A stretch of DNA of 64,000 nucleotides from Glycomyces luteolus (GCF_027622875.1 NZ_JAPZVP010000020.1:42200-106199); one strand, 5' to 3'. Positions 53,729-63,628 are shown, counted from the first letter of the stretch. A program made the numbers and translations. The notes: generated by a model from the letters alone, not told the origin.

Positions 53729-54640
53729 TCACCAATGCGGTGTGCCGCAGGAGGCCTCCGCGCTGCCGGGCTCGATTTGGACCGTCGCGTGCGCGATGTC
53801 GAATTGTTCTGCCAGCGTCCGCTGCGCGTCGCCGAGCACGCTTCCGGGATCGGCGCCCGAGTCGAGGGCGAGATGGACGGTCGCGACCTCCATGCCCGAC
53901 GTCAACGTCCACAGATGGAGATCGTGGACCTCTTTCACCCCATCGAGTGCAGCGAGCGAGTGTTCGACCGCGGCGGGGTCGACGCCGACGGGCGCGTGCT
54001 GGAGGAGGATGCGGAGCGCGTCGCGGCCCAGCCGGTAGGCGCGCGGCAGGATGAACAGGCCCACGCCGACGGCGATCAGGCTGTCGATCGCGAACCAGCC
54101 GGTGAAGGCGATGACCGTGGCGGCGGCGATGACGCCGAGCGAGGCGATGGCGTCGCCGAGGACCTCGACGTAGGCGCCGCGCACGTTGATGGACTCGGCG
54201 GCGGCCGAGCGGAGCAGCAGCAGGGAGGCGACGTTGGCGGCGAGGCCGAAGACGGCGACGGCGAGCATCGGGCCGGACTGCACCTCGGGCTGGTCACCGA
54301 GGCGGCGCACGGCCTGCATGATGACGAACCCGGCGACGCCGAACAGCAGCACCGTGTTCGCCAGGGCCGCCAGCACTTCGAGCCGGTACATGCCGTAGGT
54401 GCGGCGGGGCCGCCCGCCCGACCGGCCCACGGCGATGATCGCGGCCAGCGCCATGGCGATCCCCAGGGCGTCGCCGGCGACGTGGCCGGCGTCCGAGAGC
54501 AGCGCGAGCGAATGGGTGTACCAGGAGGCGACGGCCTCGACGGCCGTCACCGCGAGGGCGAGGCCGAGGGCGAGCCAGAGTCGGCCCTTGTGTCGCGCGC
54601 CGAGCGAGGCGGCTCCTGCGTGCGAGTGGTCGTGGCCCAT
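53729..54640 (-). CDS. Cation diffusion facilitator (zinc/cobalt/manganese efflux)
   Basis: 303 aa from ATG 54640 with GGAAGG 8 nt upstream. The His-rich start MGHDHSHAG precedes six membrane helices. The metal-site motif SLALLSDAGHVAGDALG in helix II (D and H/D) and the second site in helix V (WFAIDSLIAVGVG) are intact. The cytoplasmic domain has LHLWTLTSGMEVATVHLAL. CDF antiporter exporting a divalent metal against protons. Confidence 0.93.
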   Translation of the reverse strand: MGHDHSHAGAASLGARHKGRLWLALGLALAVTAVEAVASWYTHSLALLSDAGHVAGDALGIAMALAAIIAVGRSGGRPRRTYGMYRLEVLAALANTVLLFGVAGFVIMQAVRRLGDQPEVQSGPMLAVAVFGLAANVASLLLLRSAAAESINVRGAYVEVLGDAIASLGVIAAATVIAFTGWFAIDSLIAVGVGLFILPRAYRLGRDALRILLQHAPVGVDPAAVEHSLAALDGVKEVHDLHLWTLTSGMEVATVHLALDSGADPGSVLGDAQRTLAEQFDIAHATVQIEPGSAEASCGTPHW

Positions 54641-54720
54641 GGAGGGCGCCTTCCTTAGTGGCGGTGCGGGCGCGGCGAACCGGGTCCCGGCGGTGGGGTC
54701 CCCACTGCCATCGAATGCTA

Positions 54721-54740
54721 ACATGCGCACTATTGCATAT
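54721..54740. promoter_or_regulatory. Imperfect palindrome upstream of the CDF gene
   Basis: ACATGCG-N6-TGCATAT, 5 of 7 positions pair, 80 nt before the CDF start in an A/T-richer patch. It has the look of an ArsR/SmtB-type operator. Weak. Confidence 0.3.
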
Positions 54741-54938
54741 GTAGGTACGGGGTCGATTCGCCTCAACCGCACGCGGGTAACCCCGCGTCGGCGATCCGCT
54801 GTCGCAGTGTGACCGATCCGCGGCATTTTCGTGCGGTGCCCAAAGAAACGCCGGAACAAGGGGGACTTTCACAAATGCGGGGCGGCAATGGAATAATATT
54901 CGTACCAACATCATCAGCACTGGTCACGGGGGGTGACG

Positions 54939-55412
54939 ATGAAAGACGCCATTGAAACCTCTACCATCGCGTTCGTCGCAATCGTCGCGATCGTCCTCAT
55001 CTTCGCAGCCGTCCTCGGCCTGCGATCCGTCATCGAGACCAAGCGCCGCCGAAAAGCCAGGGCCAAAGCCGACGCCGAGGCCTGGACCGAGCTCCTCGGC
55101 AGCCAGCTCAAGATCGCCCCGGTCTCCGTGGGCGACACCGAAGCGGCCGCGGCCCTCGACCGCGCCCGCAAACTCCACTACAAGGCGGTCGAGAGACTCA
55201 AGACCGCCAAGAAGGCCAAGCAGTTCGCGCGCATCCGCACCTACGCGCTCGCCGGACTGCACAACCTGAACATCATGCGCCGCCGCCTCGGCAAGGCCCC
55301 CGGACCGCAGGGCCCCATGCCCTTCAACACCGCGGGCACCACCAAGGCCGCCAAGCGCGACGCCAACGTCCGCGACGTCCCCACAGGACCGTCCACCGGA
55401 CTGCCTTTCTAG
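54939..55412 (+). CDS. Single-pass membrane protein with basic cytoplasmic part
   Basis: 157 aa from ATG 54939 (GTG 54933 also possible) with GGGGGG upstream. N-terminal helix about residues 6-28 (IAFVAIVAIVLIFAAVLGL), then KRRRKARAKADAEAW, a helical segment (ALDRARKLHYKAVERLKTAK KAKQF) and a Gly/Pro-rich tail. No family recognised. Confidence 0.7.
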   Translation: MKDAIETSTIAFVAIVAIVLIFAAVLGLRSVIETKRRRKARAKADAEAWTELLGSQLKIAPVSVGDTEAAAALDRARKLHYKAVERLKTAKKAKQFARIRTYALAGLHNLNIMRRRLGKAPGPQGPMPFNTAGTTKAAKRDANVRDVPTGPSTGLPF

Positions 55413-55425
55413 CGACAGCGCGCGA

Positions 55426-55458
55426 CGAACGGGGGCGGCCACCGGCCGCCCCCGTTCG
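55426..55458. terminator. Bidirectional terminator
   Basis: CGAACGGGGGCGGCC-acc-GGCCGCCCCCGTTCG, perfect 15-bp stem between convergent genes. Confidence 0.85.
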
Positions 55459-55467
55459 CCATGCCCG

Positions 55468-55854
55468 CTACTCCTCGGCCGGCTTCCGCGGCGACAGCAG
55501 GTCCATCACCCACATCGCCAGCGACACGATGATCGCGCCCCAGAACGCCGCCCAGAAACCGTCCACGTAGAACCCCAGCGACAGCTGCTCCGAGAGCCAG
55601 CCCGTCAGCCAGAACATCAGCGCGTTCACCACCAGACCGAACAGTCCCAGCGTCAACACGTACAGCGCGCAGCCCACCGCCATGATGATCGGCTTCACGA
55701 ACGTGTTCACCAGCGTGAACACCAACGCGACCAGCACGAGCGAGAGGAAATCCTCCAGCACCGAATCGCCGTACAGGTCAATGCCCCCGACGATCGCCGC
55801 CGCCAGCCACAGCGCCAGGGCCGTCAGGACGAGACGCACCAGAAATCGCATCAT
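55468..55854 (-). CDS. Phage-holin-4-family (YvlD-like) membrane protein
   Basis: 128 aa, four hydrophobic helices. [20 protein letters not shown] opens; [20 protein letters not shown] (the NxxxKPI motif) and [19 protein letters not shown] are family marks. Despite the name these are common chromosomal proteins, not phage lysis genes. Confidence 0.9.
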   Translation of the reverse strand: MMRFLVRLVLTALALWLAAAIVGGIDLYGDSVLEDFLSLVLVALVFTLVNTFVKPIIMAVGCALYVLTLGLFGLVVNALMFWLTGWLSEQLSLGFYVDGFWAAFWGAIIVSLAMWVMDLLSPRKPAEE

Positions 55855-55949
55855 CCGGCCAGTATCGCCGCCGGAGCGACCGCGCGTCCAGTTTCCGCCG
55901 AGCCGAGAAGTACCGCCTGGGCACCCGCGAGACCGAGCCGGGCCCGCGG

Positions 55950-55978
55950 ATTCACCCCCGGTTCACCCCAGATCGAAC
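55950..55978 (+). promoter_or_regulatory. PHO box upstream of pstB
   Basis: Three 7-mers at 11-nt period: ATTCACC (55950), GTTCACC (55961), ATCGAAC (55972). This matches the PhoP direct-repeat operator (GTTCACC units) of actinomycetes. It lies 77 nt before pstB. Confidence 0.75.
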
Positions 55979-56054
55979 CCGACGCCACCCGCCGCGCCTA
56001 CAGTCGCGACAGCCCGCTTCGCTTCCACACCTGCCTCGCGCAGAAGGAGAGACC

Positions 56055-56939
56055 ATGAGCGATCCGTCGCACTCGGCGCTCGGCCGCACCGTCGACCCCC
56101 GCCGCATCGGCGCGAACACGGCGCCCGGCGCCCCTCACGCGCCCTTCAGCCACGACGCGCCCACCGTCTTCGACATTCGCGGCGTCAACGTCTACTACGG
56201 CGCCTACAACGCCGTCAAAGACGTCAACTTCACCGTCGCCAAGAACGAGATCACCGCGCTCATCGGCCCCTCGGGCTGCGGCAAGTCCACCCTGCTGCGC
56301 TCCCTCAACCGCATGAACGACCTCATCCCCGGCGCCCGCGTCGAAGGCACGGTCGCCTACCACGGCAAGGACCTATACGGCGCCGGCGTCGACCCCGTCG
56401 AGGTCCGCCGCCGCATCGGCATGGTCTTCCAGAAGGCCAACCCCTTCCCCAAGTCCATCTTCGACAACGTCGCGTACGGCCCCAAGATCCACGGCGTCCC
56501 CCGCGCCGAGCGCGAGGCCATCGTCGAGGAGTCCCTCAAGAAGGCCGCCCTCTGGGACGAGGTCAAGGACAAGCTCAAGCAGAGCGCCCTCGCCCTCTCC
56601 GGCGGCCAGCAGCAGCGCCTGTGCATCGCCCGCACCATCGCGCTGGCGCCCGAAGTGGTCCTCATGGACGAGCCCTGCTCGGCCCTCGACCCCATCGCCA
56701 CGGCCCGCATCGAAGAGCTCATGGTCGACCTGGCCAAGCAGTTCACGATCGTGATCGTCACCCACAACATGCAGCAGGCCGCGCGCGTCTCCGACAAGAC
56801 CGCGTTCTTCTCCACCGAAGTCAACGAGCAGAGCGACACCCGCACCGGCGTCCTCGTCGAATTCGACGACACCCAGCGGATCTTCACCACCCCCTCCGAC
56901 GAGCGCACGGAGAACTACGTCACCGGCCGCTTCGGCTAG
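56055..56939 (+). CDS. pstB: Phosphate ABC transporter ATPase PstB
   Basis: 294 aa. The core starts at about residue 35 ([20 protein letters not shown]). Walker [10 protein letters not shown], signature [16 protein letters not shown], Walker [16 protein letters not shown] and H-loop [14 protein letters not shown] are complete. The N-terminal 30 residues are an extra Ala/Pro tail. It stands alone on the plus strand facing pstA, with its own PHO box. Confidence 0.97.
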   Translation: MSDPSHSALGRTVDPRRIGANTAPGAPHAPFSHDAPTVFDIRGVNVYYGAYNAVKDVNFTVAKNEITALIGPSGCGKSTLLRSLNRMNDLIPGARVEGTVAYHGKDLYGAGVDPVEVRRRIGMVFQKANPFPKSIFDNVAYGPKIHGVPRAEREAIVEESLKKAALWDEVKDKLKQSALALSGGQQQRLCIARTIALAPEVVLMDEPCSALDPIATARIEELMVDLAKQFTIVIVTHNMQQAARVSDKTAFFSTEVNEQSDTRTGVLVEFDDTQRIFTTPSDERTENYVTGRFG

Positions 56940-56952
56940 GCACACGACGACA

Positions 56953-56979
56953 GGGGCCCCGCCGGATCGGCGGGGCCCT
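56953..56979 (+). terminator. pstB terminator
   Basis: GGGCCCCGCC-N5-GGCGGGGCCC with TT following, 14 nt after the pstB stop. Confidence 0.8.
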
Positions 56980-57010
56980 TCGCCTATCCGGTGAACCCCG
57001 CACACGGCAA

Positions 57011-57038
57011 CGGCCCCGCACCTTCCGGTGCGGGGCCG
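57011..57038 (-). terminator. pstA terminator
   Basis: CGGCCCCGCACC-ttcc-GGTGCGGGGCCG, perfect 12-bp stem, 21 nt beyond the pstA stop. Confidence 0.8.
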
Positions 57039-57058
57039 CGGAGTGAGACCGAGCAGTA

Positions 57059-57949
57059 CTAGCGCTTGTCGATCGCGAACCGCGATGCGATGATCCGCGA
57101 CACGATCGTGAACAGGAAGACGATCACGATCAACGTCAGCGCTGCACCCCAGGCCCGCTCCTGCGAGGCCGCGAACGGCTGCGTCGCGTTCCGGTAGATC
57201 TGCGCCGCAAGCGTCGTGTTCTCGCCGTAGAACAGGTCGGGCTTGTAGATGTACGTCAAGCCCACGGTCACGATGATCGGCGCGGTCTCGCCCGCCGCCC
57301 GCGCCACCGCCAGCAGCGCCCCCGAGGTGATCCCCGAAGAAGCCGAAGGCAGCACCACGCTCATCGTTGTGCGCCACTTCCGCGCACCCAGCCCCGCCGA
57401 AGCCTGCCGCAGCTCCTCAGGCACGAGCCGCAGCATCTCCTCGGCCGAGCGGATCACGATCGGCAGCATCAGGCACGCCAGCGCCAGCGAACCGCCGAAG
57501 CCGACCTTCTCGCCGATCACGATCACATACGCCACGTAGATGAACAGGCCCATCACGATCGACGGCACACCCGTCATGACGTCGGCCATCGTCCGGATGA
57601 ACCGCGCCAGCGGCTTGTTCTGCCCGTACTCGTTGAGGTAGACCGCGCCGAGCACACCGATCGGGATCGCGATCAGCGCCGCCATGCCCGTGATCGCCAG
57701 CGTGCCCAAGATCGCCGGGCCCATGCCCGGACCCTCGGTGCGGTAGTTCCGCGGGATCTCCTCGGTCAGGAACCCGAGGCTGAGCGCCGAACCGCCGCGC
57801 GTGATGACCTGCCATGCGACCAGCACCAGCGGCAGGGCCGCGATGAGGACGCACAGGCCGATCAGGACCGTCGCGGAGCGGTTGGCGAACGCCCTCCGCT
57901 TCGACAGGTTGCGCCCCGTCAGATCCGGGGCGGTGTTGAGGCTCGTCAT
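57059..57949 (-). CDS. pstA: Phosphate ABC transporter permease PstA
   Basis: 296 aa from ATG 57949, which overlaps the pstC stop by 4 nt; longer readings overlap pstC. Six helices, first at about 23-45. MADVMTGVPSIVMGLFIYVA and the EAA loop PEELRQASAGLGARKWRTTM are typical. Last gene of the minus-strand pst operon. Confidence 0.96.
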   Translation of the reverse strand: MTSLNTAPDLTGRNLSKRRAFANRSATVLIGLCVLIAALPLVLVAWQVITRGGSALSLGFLTEEIPRNYRTEGPGMGPAILGTLAITGMAALIAIPIGVLGAVYLNEYGQNKPLARFIRTMADVMTGVPSIVMGLFIYVAYVIVIGEKVGFGGSLALACLMLPIVIRSAEEMLRLVPEELRQASAGLGARKWRTTMSVVLPSASSGITSGALLAVARAAGETAPIIVTVGLTYIYKPDLFYGENTTLAAQIYRNATQPFAASQERAWGAALTLIVIVFLFTIVSRIIASRFAIDKR

Positions 57950-58932
57950 GAGTGGGCCCCCTTCATCTTGATCTCGGCGCGGCGGACCACCACGCGGGCG
58001 AGGAAGTTGATGATCACGGTGATCGCGAACAGCTCCACGCCGATCGCGATGAGCGCGTCCTGGTGCAGACCGCTCGACTCGCCCCACTGCTGCGCGATGA
58101 TCGCCGCCATCGTGTTGCCCGGTGCGAACAGGTTGGCGGACATGGACGTCGCGCCGCCGATGACCAGTGCCACCGCGATGGTCTCACCCATCGCCCGGCC
58201 CAGGCCCAGCATCGAGGCGCCCACGAGGCCACCGAACGAGTGGGGGAGGATCGCGCCCTTGACCATCTCCCAGCGCGTCGCGCCGAGGGCGTACGCGGCC
58301 TGCTTGTCGGTCTCGGGCACCGTCGCGAACACTTCACGCGCGATCGAGGTGATGATCGGGATCGCCATGATCGCCAGCACCAGGCTGGCGGTGAAGTAGT
58401 TGCGGCCGGTGTTCGTGTCGTCGAAGATCGCGTTCAGGCCGGGCACCGGCGCCACCAGATCGGCGAACCACTGGTACGCCGGGGTGATCGCCGGAACCAC
58501 CACCAAGACCGCGACCAGGCCGAACACCACCGAAGGCACGGTGGCGAGCAGGTCGATCACGGTCACGATGTACTTGCGGCTGCGGCGGTGCGCCACCTCG
58601 GTGATGAACAGCGCGATGCCGATCGACACCGGCACCGCGATGAGCATCGCGATGACCGAGGTGACGAGCGTCCCGTACAGCATCGGGAACGTGCCGAACA
58701 CGTCGTCGTTGGGCGCCCAGCGGGTGCCCGTGACGAAGCCGATCAGGCCCTCGTCCTGGAACGCGGGAGACGCGCGCAGCGAGGTCGTGATCAGGATCAG
58801 GCCCAGCACGGCGAGGACGGTCAGCCCGGCCGCGGTCACCAGGGCCCGGAAGCCCCAGTCGGCCCTGCGGGAGCGGGCCTCGCCGCCGAGGTCGACCTCG
58901 GCGGGGGCTTCGGGGGTTGCCGTTGCGGTCAA
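57946..58932 (-). CDS. pstC: Phosphate ABC transporter permease PstC
   Basis: 328 aa from TTG 58932, chosen because GGAGAGAG lies just before it and the protein then starts (M)TATATPEAPAEVDL; a longer reading to 59025 would run into pstS. Six helices. ITEVAHRRSRKYIVTVIDLL, ATVPSVVFGLVAVLV and the EAA loop DKQAAYALGATRWEMVKGAI are family marks. Confidence 0.94.
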   Translation of the reverse strand: MTATATPEAPAEVDLGGEARSRRADWGFRALVTAAGLTVLAVLGLILITTSLRASPAFQDEGLIGFVTGTRWAPNDDVFGTFPMLYGTLVTSVIAMLIAVPVSIGIALFITEVAHRRSRKYIVTVIDLLATVPSVVFGLVAVLVVVPAITPAYQWFADLVAPVPGLNAIFDDTNTGRNYFTASLVLAIMAIPIITSIAREVFATVPETDKQAAYALGATRWEMVKGAILPHSFGGLVGASMLGLGRAMGETIAVALVIGGATSMSANLFAPGNTMAAIIAQQWGESSGLHQDALIAIGVELFAITVIINFLARVVVRRAEIKMKGAHS

Positions 58933-58969
58933 GGTTCTCTCTCCGGTTTCGTCAGCGGAACGGCCGAAA

Positions 58970-58997
58970 ACCCCAGCGGCGCGCTGGCCGTTGGGGT
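58970..58997 (-). promoter_or_regulatory. Hairpin between pstS and pstC
   Basis: CCAGCG-N3-CGCTGG (58973-58987), with an alternative outer pairing CCCCA/TGGGG-type to 58997. It is placed to stabilise pstS mRNA or to lower read-through into pstCA. Confidence 0.35.
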
Positions 58998-59014
58998 GAT
59001 CGGATCCGGGGTTC

Positions 59015-60076
59015 CTAGTCGGCAATCGTCGCGTTCAGAGCTTCGATGGCCTGCTCCTGCAGGCTCGTGGGCAGCGCCGCGTAACCGTTCTCGGTGGCCA
59101 GGGCCTGGCCGTCGGTCAGCAGGTAGTTGACGAACTCCTTGACACCGGCGGCGACGTTCGGGTCGTCGTACTCGGTGCGGATGAGGATGTACGTCGGGGC
59201 GGTGATCGGGTAGGCCTCGGCGCCGGCCGCGTTCAGCGGGTTGTACGAGAGGTCGGCTTCGACCTGGGCGCCGTCGAGCGCGGCGGTCGCGCCTTCGAGG
59301 GACGGGGCGATGAAGGCGCCCTCGGCGTTCTCGATGGAGGCGGTCACGAGCTTGCTCTCGGTGGCGTCGGCGAGGTCGACGTAGCCGATCGCGCCTTCGG
59401 TGTCCTGGATGATCTGCGCGACACCGGTGTTCTTCTCACCGGCGATGGCGTTGGCCGGCCACTCGATGGTGTCGCCCGAGCCGAGGGTCCAGACCTCGGG
59501 GGCCGAGGCTTCGAGGAACTTCGAGAAGTTCGTGGTGGTGCCCGAGCCGTCCGAGCGGACCGCGAGCGAGATCGCGGTGTCCGGCAGGGTCGCGTCGGGG
59601 TTCGCCTCGGCGATCGTCGCGTCGTTCCAGGTGGTGATGGTGCCCGCGAAGATCCCGGCCAGGACGTCCTGGGGGAGCTGCAGCGCGTCGACACCGGGCA
59701 GGTTGTAGGAGATCGTGATCGGGGCGGCCACGGTCGGGATGTACTGGAAGCTCCCGGCCTCGACGCCGTCGTCGTCGCCGACCAGCGAGTCGGTGCCGGC
59801 GAAGTCGTTCAGGCCTTCACCGAACTCGGACTTGCCGGTGCCGGAGCCGGTGGCGTTGTAGGTCACCATGAGGTCGGGGTTCACATCGGCGTAGGCCTCG
59901 ATGGCCGCCGCGTAGAAGGCGTCCGGGAAGCTGGCGCCAGAGGCGTTGATCTCGCCCGTGGCCAGGTCGCCGGACCCGCCCTCTTCGTCGCTGCCACCGC
60001 CGCCGCAGGCCGCGAGGCCAAGCGCGAGGGTGCCGGCGGTGATGCCGCCGAAGATGGCTCTGCGGTTCAGTTTCAT
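59015..60076 (-). CDS. pstS: Phosphate-binding lipoprotein PstS
   Basis: 353 aa. Signal peptide with lipobox LGLAAC (Cys near 24), then a Gly/Glu spacer. Binding-protein motifs include ASGASFPDAFYAAAIEAYAD, YNATGSGTGKSEF and AVRSDGSGTTTNFSKFLEA. It opens the operon pstS-pstC-pstA and has a PHO box upstream. Confidence 0.97.
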   Translation of the reverse strand: MKLNRRAIFGGITAGTLALGLAACGGGGSDEEGGSGDLATGEINASGASFPDAFYAAAIEAYADVNPDLMVTYNATGSGTGKSEFGEGLNDFAGTDSLVGDDDGVEAGSFQYIPTVAAPITISYNLPGVDALQLPQDVLAGIFAGTITTWNDATIAEANPDATLPDTAISLAVRSDGSGTTTNFSKFLEASAPEVWTLGSGDTIEWPANAIAGEKNTGVAQIIQDTEGAIGYVDLADATESKLVTASIENAEGAFIAPSLEGATAALDGAQVEADLSYNPLNAAGAEAYPITAPTYILIRTEYDDPNVAAGVKEFVNYLLTDGQALATENGYAALPTSLQEQAIEALNATIAD

Positions 60077-60172
60077 GCTGGTCTCTACTCCGTCTCCCAG
60101 CGCTCGGCCGGGCTACTGCTTCACTGTCCGCAACCATCAAAGCCAGACCCGGTGTTCACCCGCTGACTTGGA

Positions 60173-60190
60173 GTTGAACTCAAGGTGAAC
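60173..60190 (-). promoter_or_regulatory. PHO box upstream of pstS
   Basis: On the minus strand GTTCACC-TTGA-GTTCAAC, two 7-mers at 11-nt period. A further GTTCACC in opposite orientation is at 60154-60160. Located about 100 nt before the pstS start. Confidence 0.75.
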
Positions 60191-60287
60191 GACTGAGCGC
60201 GATTCGCAACAGTGGAGTGGGACCTGCCGGGGACACCCCTCTGAACAGGCGGTTTTACCGGGTCTCGCCCCGGCCGTGATCGGACCG

Positions 60288-60935
60288 TTATGAACGGTCG
60301 AGGTGAACATCCCCTGTCACGAGGTACACGACCTGATGCGAGATGCGTACCGCGTGGTCGCCGAACCGCTCGAAGAACCGCGCCAGGAGGGCCGCGTCGA
60401 CCGCCGTCTGCGGCCCGTATCCCAGGGTGGGCAGCTGCGCGTGGATGCGCTGCTGGATCGCGTCGAGCTCGTCGTCGTCCAGGCCCATCTGCGAGGCCAG
60501 GAGGTGGTCGCGCTCTTCCAGGACCGTCACCAGCTTCTGCGAGAGATGCACGGCCGCCGCGCCCATCGCCGCGAAGTCCGCCCGCAGCGAATCGGGGATC
60601 ACCGGCACGGGCGCGCGCAGCAGCACCGACTTCGCCACGTGCTTCGCCAGGTCGCCCATTCGCTCCAGGTCCACCGAGATCCGCACGGCACCCAGCACGA
60701 ACCGCAGGTCCGTCGCCACCGGGTCGTACTGCGTCATCAGCTCCACGATCCGGTCGTCCACCCGGAACTGCAGCGCGTTGACCTGGTCGTCCGCGGACAC
60801 CACGGCTTCGGCCGCGGCGGTGTCGGTCTCGAGCAGCGCCGCCGTGGCCTGCTCGACCGCGTCACCGACCCTGCGGGCCATCTCGACCAGGAGCTCATTG
60901 AGCTCATTGAGATGCACGTGGAAGACATTCGCCAT
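60288..60935 (-). CDS. phoU: Phosphate signalling regulator PhoU
   Basis: 215 aa, two PhoU three-helix repeats: LNELNELLVEMARRVGDAVE with AAEAVVSADDQVNALQFRVD and RISVDLERMGDLAKHVAKSV; the second repeat ends with FFERFGDHAVRISHQVVYL. It links Pst transport state to the PhoR/PhoP system. Separate from pst by about 210 bp, same strand, upstream of pstS. Confidence 0.95.
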   Translation of the reverse strand: MANVFHVHLNELNELLVEMARRVGDAVEQATAALLETDTAAAEAVVSADDQVNALQFRVDDRIVELMTQYDPVATDLRFVLGAVRISVDLERMGDLAKHVAKSVLLRAPVPVIPDSLRADFAAMGAAAVHLSQKLVTVLEERDHLLASQMGLDDDELDAIQQRIHAQLPTLGYGPQTAVDAALLARFFERFGDHAVRISHQVVYLVTGDVHLDRS

Positions 60936-61093
60936 AGTGGACCAATCGAGGTTGTAAGGGCCGTATATGCGCCCAGTCTAGGCACCGGGGGCCGGATCGA
61001 GGCCTCCCCGCTGGCAAACTCCGGGCGAACAGACCTGGACGACCGGCGTTAGAGTGAGGTCGACGCACGAACGATCCCCATGGAGCCGACCAG

Positions 61094-61849
61094 ATGACCT
61101 ACCCCTCGCAGCCGGGCTACCCCACGCCGCAGTACGGCGGCCAATCCCCGCAGCCGCAGCAGCAGAACAACCTGTGGCTCATCGGCGGGGCGGTTCTCAC
61201 GGTCCTCATCGTCATCATGACCGTGATCCTGCTCGTGGTCCAGCGCACCCATAACTCGGACGACGCCGGGGGCGGCGGCGAACCGAACACGACTGCCGAA
61301 GAAGGCGGCGACAGCACCGGGGACGACGGCGGCTCCGATGGCGGTGACGACGGGGGCGATGACGGCGGCGGTTCCGGGGCCGCCGAGCTCAACTCGGAGG
61401 CGTGCGACGCCTTCGACTTCGGCACCTTCGAAGAGGCGTACGGCCCGCTCGACCCGGACCAGACCTCCCGGACCGAGAGCAGCACCAACGGGCTCGGCTC
61501 GCTGAGCTGCTCGTTCTACAACGAGGAAGTCACCGGCGTCAACCTGCGGATCACCGACTACGAGACCGTCGAGGACGTCGTGTACTGGGTCGAGTCGGAC
61601 GCCGACTACTACAACGCCGAGAACGGCTACGAGTTCAGCGAGTGGACCGAGATGGGTGACGCCGGCAGCTTCTACACGGACTCGACCGACGGCACCAAGA
61701 CTCTCAACCTCCACGTCGCCCTCGGCAGCCTCGAGATCACCGTGTACACGACGCTGTGGGAGGGCGAGGGGATCGACGAAGCCGCCGCCACCGCCGCGCT
61801 GGAGGACTTCGTCGCCCAGTCCGCTGAACTGTTCGTCGACTACACGTAG
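61094..61849 (+). CDS. Membrane-anchored protein with Gly/Asp-rich linker
   Basis: 251 aa. Pro/Gln/Tyr-rich cytoplasmic start (TYPSQPGYPTPQYGGQ), one helix (WLIGGAVLTVLIVIMTVILL, about 28-50), a Gly/Asp repeat linker (GDDGGSDGGDDGGDDGGGSG) and an acidic exterior domain with two cysteines (EACDAF, LSCSFY) probably bonded. The overall look is that of DUF3558-like or kinase-substrate membrane proteins of actinobacteria. Function unknown. Confidence 0.75.
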   Translation: MTYPSQPGYPTPQYGGQSPQPQQQNNLWLIGGAVLTVLIVIMTVILLVVQRTHNSDDAGGGGEPNTTAEEGGDSTGDDGGSDGGDDGGDDGGGSGAAELNSEACDAFDFGTFEEAYGPLDPDQTSRTESSTNGLGSLSCSFYNEEVTGVNLRITDYETVEDVVYWVESDADYYNAENGYEFSEWTEMGDAGSFYTDSTDGTKTLNLHVALGSLEITVYTTLWEGEGIDEAAATAALEDFVAQSAELFVDYT

Positions 61850-61853
61850 GCGA

Positions 61854-61887
61854 AAAGGCCCGGCGGCCGCTCGGCCGCCGGGCCTTT
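61854..61887. terminator. Bidirectional terminator
   Basis: AAAGGCCCGGCGGCC-N4-GGCCGCCGGGCCTTT, perfect 15-bp stem between the 61094 gene and the tRNA on the other strand. Confidence 0.85.
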
Positions 61888-61940
61888 CCACGCCCTTTCG
61901 GGGAAACCAAAAAGAGGCCCTGTGATCAGGACCTCTTGTG

Positions 61941-62016
<76 letters not shown>

Positions 62017-62132
62017 ATGGTGTTTGAGCAACTACCGCACTTTTGGGGCGGTGTCTCTCGCACGAGGAGAAACTTTAGCATGTGCCACGGGCGCCGTCTC
62101 CGGGGGTCCCCCGAGGTGGCTACGCTTGGACG

Positions 62133-63596
62133 GTGACAAGTTTCGTAGACCGCGTGAATCTCCAGGTCATTGCCGGTAAAGGTGGCAACGGCTGTGTGTC
62201 GGTCCACCGTGAGAAGTTCAAGCCGCTCGGCGGACCCGACGGCGGCAACGGCGGCCACGGGGGTGATGTGGTCTTCGTCGTAGACCCGAACGTGCACACC
62301 CTGCTCGACTTCCACTTCCAGACCCGCCTGCAGGGCGGCAACGGCAAGCACGGCCAAGGGTCCAACCGGGACGGTGCCAACGGCGAGTCCATCCGGGTGT
62401 CCGTGCCCAACGGCACCGTCATCTACTCAGAGGGCGAGATCCTCGCCGACCTGACCGGCAACGGCACCGAGGTGACCGTGGCCCAGGGCGGCCGCGGCGG
62501 CCGCGGCAACCGCGCCCTCGTCAGCTCCAAGCGGAAGGTCCCCGGCTTCGCCGAACTCGGCGAGTCCGGCGACGAGCTCGCCGTCACCCTCGAACTCAAG
62601 AGTGTGGCCGACGTCGGCCTCGTCGGCTTCCCCTCCGCGGGCAAGTCCTCGCTCATCGCCGCGATGTCGGCCGCCCGGCCGAAGATCGCCGACTACCCGT
62701 TCACGACGCTCACCCCGAACCTCGGGGTCGTGTCCGCCGGCGAGACCACCTACACGATCGCGGACGTCCCGGGCCTCATCCCCGGCGCGGCGGCCGGCAA
62801 GGGGCTCGGCCTCGAGTTCCTGCGGCACATCGAGCGCTGCGCGGTCCTCGCGCACGTCGTCGACTGCGCCAACCTCGAGTCCGACCGCGACCCGGTCTCC
62901 GACATCGACGCCCTCGAGCACGAGCTCACCGAATACGGGGGGCTCGCCGACCGGCCGCGCATCATCGTCCTCAACAAGATCGACCTCCCGGACGGGCGCG
63001 AACTCGCCGACTACGTCCGCGGCGATCTTGAGAAGTACGGGTGGCCCGTCTACGCGGTCAGCGCCGTCAGCCGTGAAGGTCTGAAGGAGCTCAACTTCGC
63101 CTTCGCCAAGGAAGTGGTCGAGTACCGCGAAGCCCAGCCGCCGATCGAAGCGACCCGCGCCGTCATCCGCCCGGCCGCCGTCGACGACTCCGGCTTCAAC
63201 GTCAAGAAGGTCAAGCCGGCCTTCGATGGCGACGTCGAATTCATCGTCACCGGCAACAAGCCCGAACGCTGGATCCGCCAGACGAACTTCGAGAACGAGG
63301 AAGCGGTGGGCTACCTCGCCGACCGACTCGCGGCTCTCGGCGTCGAAGACGCACTCGTGAAGCAGGGAGCAGTGCCCGGCTCGTTCGTGCGCATCGCCGA
63401 ACACGAATTCGAATGGCAGCCGACCGACCCGAACATCATCGCGACCGTCGCTCCCCGCGGCACCGACGCCCGATTCGAAATCAGCGACCGCAAGGGCGCC
63501 GATGAACGCCTCGCCGAGCGCAGGGAACGCCGCGCCGAGGTGCTCGAAAGGGTCGCCCAGGAAGAGGAAGCCAGGGGCAAACGCCGCAAGCGATAG
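62133..63596 (+). CDS. obgE: Obg-family GTPase ObgE/CgtA
   Basis: 487 aa from GTG 62133. The Gly-rich Obg fold comes first ([31 protein letters not shown]). G domain at about 160-330: [10 protein letters not shown] (G1), [11 protein letters not shown] (G2), [11 protein letters not shown] (G3), LNKIDLPDG (G4), VSAVS (G5). The C-terminal OCT domain ([20 protein letters not shown]) and a basic tail follow. Essential GTPase acting in 50S ribosome assembly and growth control. Confidence 0.96.
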   Translation: MTSFVDRVNLQVIAGKGGNGCVSVHREKFKPLGGPDGGNGGHGGDVVFVVDPNVHTLLDFHFQTRLQGGNGKHGQGSNRDGANGESIRVSVPNGTVIYSEGEILADLTGNGTEVTVAQGGRGGRGNRALVSSKRKVPGFAELGESGDELAVTLELKSVADVGLVGFPSAGKSSLIAAMSAARPKIADYPFTTLTPNLGVVSAGETTYTIADVPGLIPGAAAGKGLGLEFLRHIERCAVLAHVVDCANLESDRDPVSDIDALEHELTEYGGLADRPRIIVLNKIDLPDGRELADYVRGDLEKYGWPVYAVSAVSREGLKELNFAFAKEVVEYREAQPPIEATRAVIRPAAVDDSGFNVKKVKPAFDGDVEFIVTGNKPERWIRQTNFENEEAVGYLADRLAALGVEDALVKQGAVPGSFVRIAEHEFEWQPTDPNIIATVAPRGTDARFEISDRKGADERLAERRERRAEVLERVAQEEEARGKRRKR

Positions 63597-63628
63597 CCTC
63601 TTTTGCGGACTGACCTGCGCAAACGTGC

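Noticed and set aside
55468..55854. Prophage lysis gene
   Set aside because: The 'phage holin 4' family name is misleading. No endolysin, portal, capsid or integrase is near.
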